Program-made: the position numbers and the translations under genes
In this document: positions 1 through 5,498 of the stretch, one piece after another
Layout: every line of letters starts with the position of its first letter
Position numbering within the stretch: the first letter of the stretch is position 1
Assembly: GCA_017460245.1 (NCBI GenBank)
Contig: JAFUBK010000076.1
Coordinates: 1-10,358 of the forward strand
Direction of reading: 5' to 3'
DNA length: 10,358 nt
DNA from: Bacilli bacterium
GTDB taxonomy: Bacteria > Bacillota_I > Bacilli_A > RF39 > UBA660
Notes under the pieces: generated by a model
Told to the model about the DNA's origin: nothing
Database searches by the model: none
The model's input: only the letters and a program-made list of their open reading frames with translations

Positions 1-1066
1 AAGAGGTTAATATTTTATAAATTTGTTTGGGGTTTTTTAAGATAAAATTGTTCGTAATTTTTAATAATTCTCTGGAATTTCGATATGTGGTTGTTAGTTT
101 GAAAGTTTTACAGTTCGGAAAATATTTCTCAAACTTGATAAAAACGTTTAGATTGGAACCTGTAAATTGATAAATGCTTTGAAAATCATCGCCAACGGCA
201 AGCAAATTGGCTTTTGTTTTTTGTTTGATTGTTTGTAGTAACTTGCATTTTATTAATGATGTATCTTGGTATTCATCAACAATTATATACTTATATGAAT
301 ATATTCCTTTTGACTGTACTATTTCTATACTTTTGTTTATCATATCGTGAAAATCTATATTTTTGTTTTTTTCTAAATAATACTGATATTCATAGAATAT
401 TTGTTTAGCTAAAAATAGAAGTTCTTTGTTTCGGTCTTTTAAATATCCCTTTTCCTTTTTGTTTTGATTTTCAAAATCGTTAAATTTTGTTTCAGCATAC
501 CCGTTTCCTTTGAAGAGGTTGATAAATGTGGTTAATAGTTTTATTAAGTTTTTATCTTTAGCGCAGTAAGTAAGTTCTGTTTTTTTTAATACTTTTGACA
601 CAATTTCTTCAAGGATATTTTCTTTTACTAAATTAACGCTGTAACCATTGTTTTTTAAGATGTTTCTTCCTAGTTTGTGAAACGTTAAAACATTCGTGGA
701 AATGTTGTTTTTTAATAATTTTTCTTTTAAATTATTACAAGCTTCATTGGTAAATGAAATTACTAAAATGTCTTTAGGGTTTGTATCGTTTTTTATTAAA
801 TATAGGATTCTAGCAAGAATGGTTAGGCTTTTACCACTGCCGGCGCCAGCTATTACTAAAGTACTATCTTCTTCACTTAAGACTATTTTTCTTTGATTTT
901 TATCTAATTTATTTTTGTTTATACTATCTAATAGTTGCTTATTTTCTTTTTCTTTGTTTTTTAAATAATATGTGTTGTTTATTTTGACAATTAAATAGAT
1001 TATGGGTTTAAAAGCAAAATTAAATCCTTTGCATTTTTGTTTAAACATTTGTTTTGATATATACAA
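1..1066 (-). CDS. Helicase IV-like UvrD/Rep-family DNA helicase, N-terminal part (runs off left edge)
   Basis: Superfamily I ATP-dependent DNA helicase; 355 residues are visible and no stop is reached before the window edge. Motifs in order: Q motif LDKNQRKIV (54-62), Walker A AGAGSGKS (73-80), Ia ISFTNEA (103-109), Ib TFHKLG (128-133), DEAD-like box VDEYQD (263-268), III GDDFQSIYQF (292-301), IV TTTYRNS (325-331). The spacing and wording of motifs II to IV (NIDFHDM, AVGDD, LTTTYR, then NPKQ) match E. coli helicase IV (HelD) better than PcrA/Rep; this is from memory of the family. Only about 53 residues precede the Q motif, against roughly 195 in E. coli HelD, and they hold a hydrophobic patch (about 15-35). 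The TTG at 1066 is chosen because GAGGTGG sits 5 bases upstream. The in-frame ATG at 1048 has no Shine-Dalgarno sequence but is a fair alternative. Role in repair or recombination is inferred. The C-terminal motifs V and VI lie outside the window. Confidence 0.88.
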   Translation of the reverse strand, partial: MYISKQMFKQKCKGFNFAFKPIIYLIVKINNTYYLKNKEKENKQLLDSINKNKLDKNQRKIVLSEEDSTLVIAGAGSGKSLTILARILYLIKNDTNPKDILVISFTNEACNNLKEKLLKNNISTNVLTFHKLGRNILKNNGYSVNLVKENILEEIVSKVLKKTELTYCAKDKNLIKLLTTFINLFKGNGYAETKFNDFENQNKKEKGYLKDRNKELLFLAKQIFYEYQYYLEKNKNIDFHDMINKSIEIVQSKGIYSYKYIIVDEYQDTSLIKCKLLQTIKQKTKANLLAVGDDFQSIYQFTGSNLNVFIKFEKYFPNCKTFKLTTTYRNSRELLKITNNFILKNPKQIYKILTS

Positions 1067-1104
1067 AAAAACCACCTCTAAAGTAATATACTCTGAAAGT
1101 GGTT
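1065..1104 (-). terminator. Terminator-like hairpin after the small tail-anchored protein gene
   Basis: On the minus strand AACCACTTT (1104-1096) pairs with GAGGTGGTT (1078-1070): six Watson-Crick pairs continued by T·G, T-A and T·G. The loop is about 17 bases. The hairpin is followed by a run of T (seven in all at 1071-1065, the first two paired), then GTATAT. It begins 8 bases after the stop codon at 1113. This is the form of an intrinsic terminator, but the wobble pairs and short free T-run make it only moderately strong, and it overlaps the translation start of the next gene. Confidence 0.6.
1072..1078 (-). promoter_or_regulatory. Shine-Dalgarno of the helicase IV-like gene, inside a hairpin arm
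   Basis: GAGGTGG on the minus strand lies 5 bases before the TTG at 1066 and is the only good Shine-Dalgarno sequence near the start of this gene. The same bases form the downstream arm of the hairpin at 1070-1104, so folding would hide the site. Its quality is the reason for preferring TTG over the ATG at 1048. Confidence 0.5.
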
Positions 1105-1112
1105 AATTTCCT

Positions 1113-1499
1113 TTAAAGTGTGAAGGTAAATTTTCCTATATTTAAGAAAATGTAGGCGGCAGTAACAAATGCGCCCATACCAAATCCGGCAATTAAGGCC
1201 ATTATCAATTTGTTAGCAAAACCAGCATTCCAATTATTGGTGTGATTTACTGAAAACGGAGAAGATGTTTTACTTAACGTATTTGCTTGAACTTGACCTT
1301 GACCACCATAATTATTCATCTCTAAAGGTTCTGGATATTGGTTTTGCAATGATGGTTCTTGATTACTCATTTTTATTAAGTTTTCACGTTGAGCTTTTAA
1401 TGCTTGTATCTCTGTTTGTGTTTTATTTAAATCTTCTTCAGTCACTTCTTTTATTTGATTATTTGGAATATCAAAATTTGTTTGAATGTCATTATTCAT
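1113..1499 (-). CDS. Small tail-anchored membrane protein, function unknown (128 aa)
   Basis: I do not recognise the family. The N-terminal part is polar: residues about 18-44 (EVTEEDLNKTQ onwards) are charged and helix-prone with possible short coiled-coil character. An Asn/Gln/Ser-rich linker follows (about 45-95) with no obvious fold. One hydrophobic, glycine- and alanine-rich segment lies at about 97-120 (LIMALIAGFGMGAFVTAAYI), ending almost at the C-terminus. There is no signal peptide. A C-tail anchor with the soluble part in the cytoplasm is the simplest reading. The ATG at 1499 is chosen because AGGAAG lies 8 bases upstream; the in-frame GTG at 1508 uses the last base of that site and is not credible as a start. 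The gene stands alone, with its own promoter (1528-1556) and a terminator-like hairpin (1065-1104). Confidence 0.8.
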   Translation of the reverse strand: MNNDIQTNFDIPNNQIKEVTEEDLNKTQTEIQALKAQRENLIKMSNQEPSLQNQYPEPLEMNNYGGQGQVQANTLSKTSSPFSVNHTNNWNAGFANKLIMALIAGFGMGAFVTAAYIFLNIGKFTFTL

Positions 1500-1507
1500 A
1501 GAGTTCA

Positions 1508-1513
1508 CTTCCT
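1508..1513 (-). promoter_or_regulatory. Shine-Dalgarno that fixes the start of the 128-aa protein
   Basis: AGGAAG on the minus strand, 8 bases before the ATG at 1499. An in-frame GTG begins on the last G of this site, so it cannot be served by it. The site decides for ATG. Confidence 0.65.
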
Positions 1514-1527
1514 ATCATACTAAGTAT

Positions 1528-1556
1528 ATTTTATCACATATTTTAAAAAATAACAA
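1528..1556 (-). promoter_or_regulatory. Sigma-A-type promoter with extended -10 for the 128-aa protein
   Basis: The -35 TTGTTA (1556-1551, 4 of 6 to consensus) and -10 TAAAAT (1533-1528, 5 of 6) are 17 bases apart. TGA directly before the -10 gives the extended TGn form. Transcription would begin near 1521, leaving a leader of about 20 bases before the ATG at 1499. The -35 lies in the T-rich tail of the murE terminator. Confidence 0.7.
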
Positions 1557-1587
1557 AAAAAGTATCATTTTACGTATTTTGATACTT
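1548..1587 (-). terminator. Intrinsic terminator of the asnB-murE operon, overlapping the murE stop
   Basis: On the minus strand AAGTATCA (1587-1580) and TGATACTT (1567-1560) form a perfect 8-bp stem around a 12-base loop. The downstream arm runs into a T tract (TTTTTTT, then GTTATTTTTT). The murE stop codon TGA (1567-1565) is the first part of the downstream arm, so the last murE codons form the hairpin. Confidence 0.8.
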
Positions 1588-2917
1588 CTTCGAAATCACT
1601 TAAGTGAAATTTGTCTTTACCAATTATTTGATAATCTTCATGACCTTTTCCTAATACTAATAAGATGTCGTTTTCTTCTAAACTGTTGATAGCTTTCTTT
1701 ATAGCTTCTTTTCTATCAGAAATCACCTCATAATTTGTTGGAATAAGACCACTGACAATGTCTTTTAATATTTCATCAGGATCTTCTGTTCTTGGATTAT
1801 CACTTGTAAAAAACACGTAATCACTATTGTCTGTAGCTATTTTACCCATTATTGGCCTTTTTGTTTTATCTCTATCACCACCGCAACCAATTAAGGTTAC
1901 TACTCTTCCTTTAGCATATTCTTTAACGCTTTTTATAATGTTTAAAACAGCATCAGGCGTATGAGCGTAGTCAATAATTACGGATATTTTGTCGTTTTTA
2001 ACAATTTGACATCTACCGGCTGGAGCGGTTAATTTTGAAGTTGCTTCTTGAATAAGTTCATGTGCAAAACCTAATTTATCACATATAACATAAGCGTTCA
2101 TATAGTTATATATATTATAAGTTCCAGCAATAGGAAGTACAATGTCTTCTACTGCATCTGATTCAGTTATTTTAAATGTGCTTTTACTATCCTCAAGGAC
2201 AATGTCGCTAATTTTATAGTCACAGTTTTTAGTTCCAATTAAAATATTTTTGTTATTTTCTAAAACGAAGTCTTTTCCATATTTATCGTCGATATTTATA
2301 ATGGCATAGCCAGATCTTTTTAAATTTTTAAATAATATTAATTTTGAGTTTTTATAATTTTCCATATTTCCGTGATAATCTAAATGGTCTTGCGTTAGAT
2401 TAGTAAAACCAATTATATCAAACTTAATGCCTTCTAGTCTTCGCATATCTAAAGCTTGACTTGATACTTCCATAACAATATATTCACATTCTTCGTTTGC
2501 GGCTTCAACAAACATTTCATATAAGTCGTACAAATCTGGTGTGGTATTGGCAAGTGGGTGATTAGAATTTGGTAAATAAAAGCCAATAGTACCTATGTAT
2601 GCTGCTTTATGCCCTAATTCATTTAAAAGTTGAAAAGTAAGATAGCAACTTGTTGTTTTGCCATTCGTTCCAGTTATACCGATAATTTTAGTATTAGATA
2701 ATTTGTCAGCATATAATTCTTTTAAGTAATTTGCTAGATATGTTCTAGTGTCTGGAACAATTACGGTTTTGACGCTATACTCTCCATGCTCGGCGATGAT
2801 ACAAGCAGCGCCTCTATCAATAGCGTCCTCGATATAGTCGTGGCCATCTCGAACGGCGGATTTGATAGCTATAAAGGTGTCGCCTGGTTCTATTTTTTTT
2901 GAATTAACTTTAAGCAT
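1565..2917 (-). CDS. murE: UDP-N-acetylmuramoyl-L-alanyl-D-glutamate--2,6-diaminopimelate ligase
   Basis: Cytoplasmic Mur ligase that adds the third amino acid of the peptidoglycan stem peptide using ATP. From the ATG at 2917 the protein has 450 residues, near the lower end of the family. Visible signatures: N-terminal substrate-binding domain (KIEPGDTFIAIKS, about 8-20), ATP-binding loop GTNGKTT (83-89), TTPDLYDLY (125-133), EVSSQAL (150-156), NLTQDHLDYHG (173-183) with the lysine expected to be carbamylated at K192, DYAHTPDA (316-323), GCGGDRDKTKRP (345-356), DNPR (373-376) and GKGHE (423-427). DNPR is the established recognition motif of meso-diaminopimelate-adding enzymes; lysine-adding ones differ there, so the substrate is probably meso-DAP. 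An AAGGAG site 8 bases upstream selects this ATG over the in-frame GTG at 2926. It is the last gene of the asnB operon, 28 bases after the membrane protein gene. Confidence 0.96.
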   Translation of the reverse strand: MLKVNSKKIEPGDTFIAIKSAVRDGHDYIEDAIDRGAACIIAEHGEYSVKTVIVPDTRTYLANYLKELYADKLSNTKIIGITGTNGKTTSCYLTFQLLNELGHKAAYIGTIGFYLPNSNHPLANTTPDLYDLYEMFVEAANEECEYIVMEVSSQALDMRRLEGIKFDIIGFTNLTQDHLDYHGNMENYKNSKLILFKNLKRSGYAIINIDDKYGKDFVLENNKNILIGTKNCDYKISDIVLEDSKSTFKITESDAVEDIVLPIAGTYNIYNYMNAYVICDKLGFAHELIQEATSKLTAPAGRCQIVKNDKISVIIDYAHTPDAVLNIIKSVKEYAKGRVVTLIGCGGDRDKTKRPIMGKIATDNSDYVFFTSDNPRTEDPDEILKDIVSGLIPTNYEVISDRKEAIKKAINSLEENDILLVLGKGHEDYQIIGKDKFHLSDFEEVSKYVK

Positions 2918-2925
2918 TGGTATCA

Positions 2926-2931
2926 CTCCTT
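2926..2931 (-). promoter_or_regulatory. Shine-Dalgarno that fixes the murE start at 2917
   Basis: AAGGAG on the minus strand, 8 bases before the ATG at 2917. The in-frame GTG at 2926 begins on the last base of this site, so it cannot be the start served by it. Confidence 0.7.
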
Positions 2932-2945
2932 ATTAAATTCTATGC

Positions 2946-3461
2946 TTATTTTTTCTTTTTTTGTTTTTTGAATAATTTAGAAAATATATTAGTTATAAGT
3001 CCTGATAGGAAAATTATATAGTAGGCTAAATAACCTATAATTATAGTTATTGTGTAATATAATTTACTGTTATCAAAAATTAGAAAATCATTTTGCAAAT
3101 CTAAATAGTCTATTAAAAATAAACTAAATATACTTATATATATTAATCCAGTGATTACTGCTGTAGATACCACTTTTTTGTTTTTTGATAATTTATCTTG
3201 TTTTTCTCTTAAGAAATATAAGAATAATAATGTATATAGAATTACCATACAAACGCCTGTTACTTTGGCGTTTGAATTAAATGCTATAATAATTATTATA
3301 ATTCCAAGTAACTCTGGAGTTAAAAAGTTATCTTTATTAAACACATTTTTGTGATATTTTTTTAGATCGAATTTTGATTTATCTAATGTTATTAATCCTT
3401 TGTGTAATTTGATGACTAAAAAACATAAATATGTAGAAAGAGAAATGTAGAAAAATATCAT
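2946..3461 (-). CDS. Multi-span membrane protein between asnB and murE (171 aa)
   Basis: Function is not recognised with certainty. About five hydrophobic segments are visible: roughly 2-18, 48-61, 65-84, 98-119 and 134-160, ending in a lysine-rich tail (KKQKKKK). After the first segment comes a basic amphipathic stretch (KLHKGLITLDKSKFDLKKYHK, about 18-38) with no second hydrophobic helix close by. This plan (one helix, a K/Y-rich loop, paired helices, a basic loop, more helices) recalls the membrane region found at the N-terminus of some clostridial MurF-type ligases; that is a weak inference from memory of the pattern. The ATG at 3461 overlaps the asnB stop as ATGA, and GGAGG for it lies within the end of asnB, so translation is probably coupled. 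Location between asnB and murE suggests a cell-envelope role. Confidence 0.85.
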   Translation of the reverse strand: MIFFYISLSTYLCFLVIKLHKGLITLDKSKFDLKKYHKNVFNKDNFLTPELLGIIIIIIAFNSNAKVTGVCMVILYTLLFLYFLREKQDKLSKNKKVVSTAVITGLIYISIFSLFLIDYLDLQNDFLIFDNSKLYYTITIIIGYLAYYIIFLSGLITNIFSKLFKKQKKKK

Positions 3462-5281
3462 GCTTGGCCTCCAAAGTATACATCATACCACAATAAGAAA
3501 ATATATATTGTCCATACTTTTCGACTGTTGTCTTTTTTTCCTTTTTTGTGCTCGTCTAAGAGTTTTATTATTTTTTTTACATTGAAAAATTCTGATGCTT
3601 TTTCGAAACGCGCTTTTATAGTGTTATAAACATCATCGTCTTTCATCCAAACTCTTGTTGGAACCGGGAATCCTAGTTTCTTTTTGTTAGAAACTTTTGA
3701 CTCAAGTGTTTCAGATGCGATTTCCCTAAATAGTTTTTTTGTTTTATATTTGTCAACTTTATATTTTGTTGGTAATTTTGCAGCATAATCAATCAAAGGT
3801 CTATCAAGGAAAGGCACTCTTACTTCTAGGGAATTTGCCATACTCATTTTATCAGCTTTTAAAAGGATATCCCCAATAAGCCAAAAATTAAAGTCGATAT
3901 ATTGCATTTTTGTTACTTCATCTTTGTCGCTTACTTTTTCATAGTATGGTTTTGTTAAATCTTCGAAAGTTTTCGTTTCTCTTTTAAAAGAAAGAAGTTT
4001 TTTGATTTCTCTATTGTTAAAGATAAATGCATTGCCTACAAATCTTTCTTCTAAATTTTTACCACGTCTTACTATAAAATTTAAACCGCGATGAGATGGA
4101 AGCAATCCTGCTACAAGACCAAAAAACTTACGAACTTTATAAGGTATTTTATAGTACCAAGGCCAAACAAATGGTTCTTGGTAGATATTATATCCACCAA
4201 ATATTTCGTCAGCTCCTTCGCCAGATAAGGAAACCTTTACGTTTTCTGAAGCTATTTTGGTTACAAAGTATAAAGCTACAGCTGAAGGATCGGCAAGAGG
4301 TTCATCCATATAGTACATAATGTTTGATAAGTTTTTGAAATACTCTTCTTTGCTAATAACTTTATTTATATTTTGCGTGTTTATTTTTTTAGATAAATCT
4401 TTGGCATAGCTTATTTCGCTATATTTTTCGTCACTAAAACCAACGGTGAAAGTCTTATCAACATCACTACTAGCTGCGATGTATGAAGAGTCTACTCCGC
4501 TTGATAGAAATGATCCTACTTCAACGTCACTTATTTTATGAGCTTTTATAGAATCTTTAAGACGTATGTCGATTTCTTTTTTCCACTGTTCATAAGTTTT
4601 GGTATTGTCTTCTTCAAATTTTATTTCATAATATTTTTTGATTTTTAATTTTCCGTTGTTGTATGTTAAATAATGACCCGGCATTAGTTTATAGACGTTT
4701 TTAAAAAACGTTTCTTCTAAAACACTATATTGGAATGTAAGATAATATTCTAAAGCTTTTCTATTTAATTCTTTTTTGAAGTCCGGATGAATTAAAAAAC
4801 TTTTTATTTCTGAGGCAAACATAAAGGTATCTTTCATTATTGTATAATAAAATGGCTTAATACCGTAAAAATCACGCGCAGCAAACACTTCTTTGTTCTT
4901 GATGTCATATATGACAAAAGCAAACATACCTCGCAGTTTGTCTAGAATTTTTTCTTTATATTGTTCATAACCGTGAATTAACACTTCAGTATCGGTGTTG
5001 GTACTAAATTTGTGTCCTTTTTTGATTAATTCTTCTTTTAATTCTTGATAGTTATATATTTCTCCGTTAAAAACTATGGTAAGCGTTTTATCTTCGTTAT
5101 ATATTGGCTGCTGTCCATTATTTAGGTCAATTATTGATAATCGCCTAAAACCTAATGCTATATCATCATCAATATAATATCCTTCTGAGTCTGGTCCACG
5201 GTGAACAATTAAATCTGCCATTTTTTTGATATTTTCTTCTTTATTTCCTTTTTTGTTTACATATCCTACAAAGCCACACAT
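3458..5281 (-). CDS. asnB: AsnB-type glutamine-dependent amidotransferase, probable meso-DAP amidotransferase
   Basis: Class II glutamine amidotransferase joined to an ATP-pyrophosphatase synthetase domain; 607 residues, close to family length. After Met removal Cys2 is the glutaminase nucleophile (MCGFVGY). The glutaminase domain shows HRGPDS (27-32), FRRLSIIDL (45-53), FNGEIYNY (71-78) and TDTEV (96-100). The synthetase domain has the PP-loop SSGVDSS (260-266), MDEPLADPSA (325-334), SLSGEGADEIFGGY (351-364), DILLKADKMSMANSLEVRVPF (471-491) and KKLGFPVP (534-541). The C-terminal DNSRKVWTIYIFLLW closely resembles B. subtilis AsnB. The family makes asparagine from aspartate, but B. subtilis AsnB and L. 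plantarum AsnB1 are known to amidate meso-DAP in peptidoglycan. Co-transcription with a DAP-type murE favours the latter use here; this is inference. It is first in its operon, with AAGGAGG 7 bases before the ATG and a promoter at 5314-5342. Confidence 0.93.
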   Translation of the reverse strand: MCGFVGYVNKKGNKEENIKKMADLIVHRGPDSEGYYIDDDIALGFRRLSIIDLNNGQQPIYNEDKTLTIVFNGEIYNYQELKEELIKKGHKFSTNTDTEVLIHGYEQYKEKILDKLRGMFAFVIYDIKNKEVFAARDFYGIKPFYYTIMKDTFMFASEIKSFLIHPDFKKELNRKALEYYLTFQYSVLEETFFKNVYKLMPGHYLTYNNGKLKIKKYYEIKFEEDNTKTYEQWKKEIDIRLKDSIKAHKISDVEVGSFLSSGVDSSYIAASSDVDKTFTVGFSDEKYSEISYAKDLSKKINTQNINKVISKEEYFKNLSNIMYYMDEPLADPSAVALYFVTKIASENVKVSLSGEGADEIFGGYNIYQEPFVWPWYYKIPYKVRKFFGLVAGLLPSHRGLNFIVRRGKNLEERFVGNAFIFNNREIKKLLSFKRETKTFEDLTKPYYEKVSDKDEVTKMQYIDFNFWLIGDILLKADKMSMANSLEVRVPFLDRPLIDYAAKLPTKYKVDKYKTKKLFREIASETLESKVSNKKKLGFPVPTRVWMKDDDVYNTIKARFEKASEFFNVKKIIKLLDEHKKGKKDNSRKVWTIYIFLLWYDVYFGGQA

Positions 5282-5313
5282 ATAGTTGCCTCCTTAGCTT
5301 TTTTCATATTTAC

Positions 5314-5342
5314 ATTTTACCACAACTTGTCTTTTTGTACAA
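5314..5342 (-). promoter_or_regulatory. Sigma-A-type promoter with extended -10 for the asnB operon
   Basis: The -10 TAAAAT (5319-5314, 5 of 6) is preceded by TGG, an extended TGn element. The -35 is TTGTAC (5342-5337, 3 of 6) and the spacer is exactly 17 bases. The start of transcription would be near 5307, giving a leader of about 26 bases with AAGGAGG before the asnB ATG. A weak -35 with an extended -10 is a common arrangement and matches the promoter at 1528-1556. Confidence 0.7.
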
Positions 5343-5352
5343 TATAAGTGGT
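5319..5352 (-). promoter_or_regulatory. Imperfect dyad covering the asnB promoter, candidate operator
   Basis: On the plus strand ACCACAACTTGT (5319-5330) faces ACAATATAAGTGGT (5339-5352). The outer ACCAC/GTGGT match and so do the inner TTGT/ACAA; the middles differ by two bases in length. The dyad overlaps the end of the -10 and spans the spacer and -35, where a repressor would act. The bases of an AT-rich promoter can make such a dyad by chance, so confidence is low. Confidence 0.3.
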
Positions 5353-5469
5353 AGTTTATACAGTTTTTTTGATTCTAATAATAATTAGTTTTTGCTTGTG
5401 TTTCTTTACTAAAGGTAATTTTTTTCTTAAATAGTCTTTTTTTATTAAAATTTGTCAATTGTAAAGTAT

Positions 5470-5496
5470 AAGAAAAAGGGAAAATATTTTCCCTTT
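5470..5496 (-). terminator. Intrinsic terminator of the pcrA-to-pilin operon
   Basis: A perfect inverted repeat, AAAGGGAAAA and TTTTCCCTTT, lies around a TA centre (5475-5496) and is followed on the minus strand by TTCTTATA. It begins 2 bases after the pilin-like stop codon at 5499. The stem has only three G-C pairs, so it is AT-rich, but position and T-rich tail fit. Being nearly symmetric, it might act in both directions; no plus-strand gene runs into it. Confidence 0.7.
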
Positions 5497-5498
5497 AT

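Larger units (their letters stand above)
5282..5474. other. Intergenic region between the pilin-like gene and asnB
   Basis: No coding frame with a ribosome binding site was found. Apart from the asnB promoter and dyad, it is AT-rich sequence with T-runs. A perfect minus-strand TTGACA lies at 5458-5453, but the nearest -10-like sequence is TATTTA 19 bases on, only 3 of 6, so a second promoter is doubtful. No riboswitch or T-box pattern was recognised. Confidence 0.6.

Noticed and set aside
696..896. Plus-strand open frame of 66 codons near the left edge
   Set aside because: It is antisense to the helicase Walker A region; the minus strand carries the conserved motifs. The other short plus-strand frames at 1265-1501, 1486-1689, 3151-3354, 4096-4320, 6430-6642 and 8596-8796 are rejected for the same reason.
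1..1066. Left-edge helicase as a broken gene
   Set aside because: The frame has no internal stop or frameshift over 355 codons and all motifs are intact; it is only truncated by the window.
1565..2926. GTG start for murE at 2926 (and likewise GTG at 1508 for the 128-aa protein)
   Set aside because: In both cases the GTG begins on the last base of the Shine-Dalgarno sequence, which is correctly spaced for the ATG three codons later.
5282..5474. A riboswitch or T-box leader before asnB
   Set aside because: The predicted leader from the promoter is only about 26 bases, too short for these elements, and no conserved T-box bases were seen.
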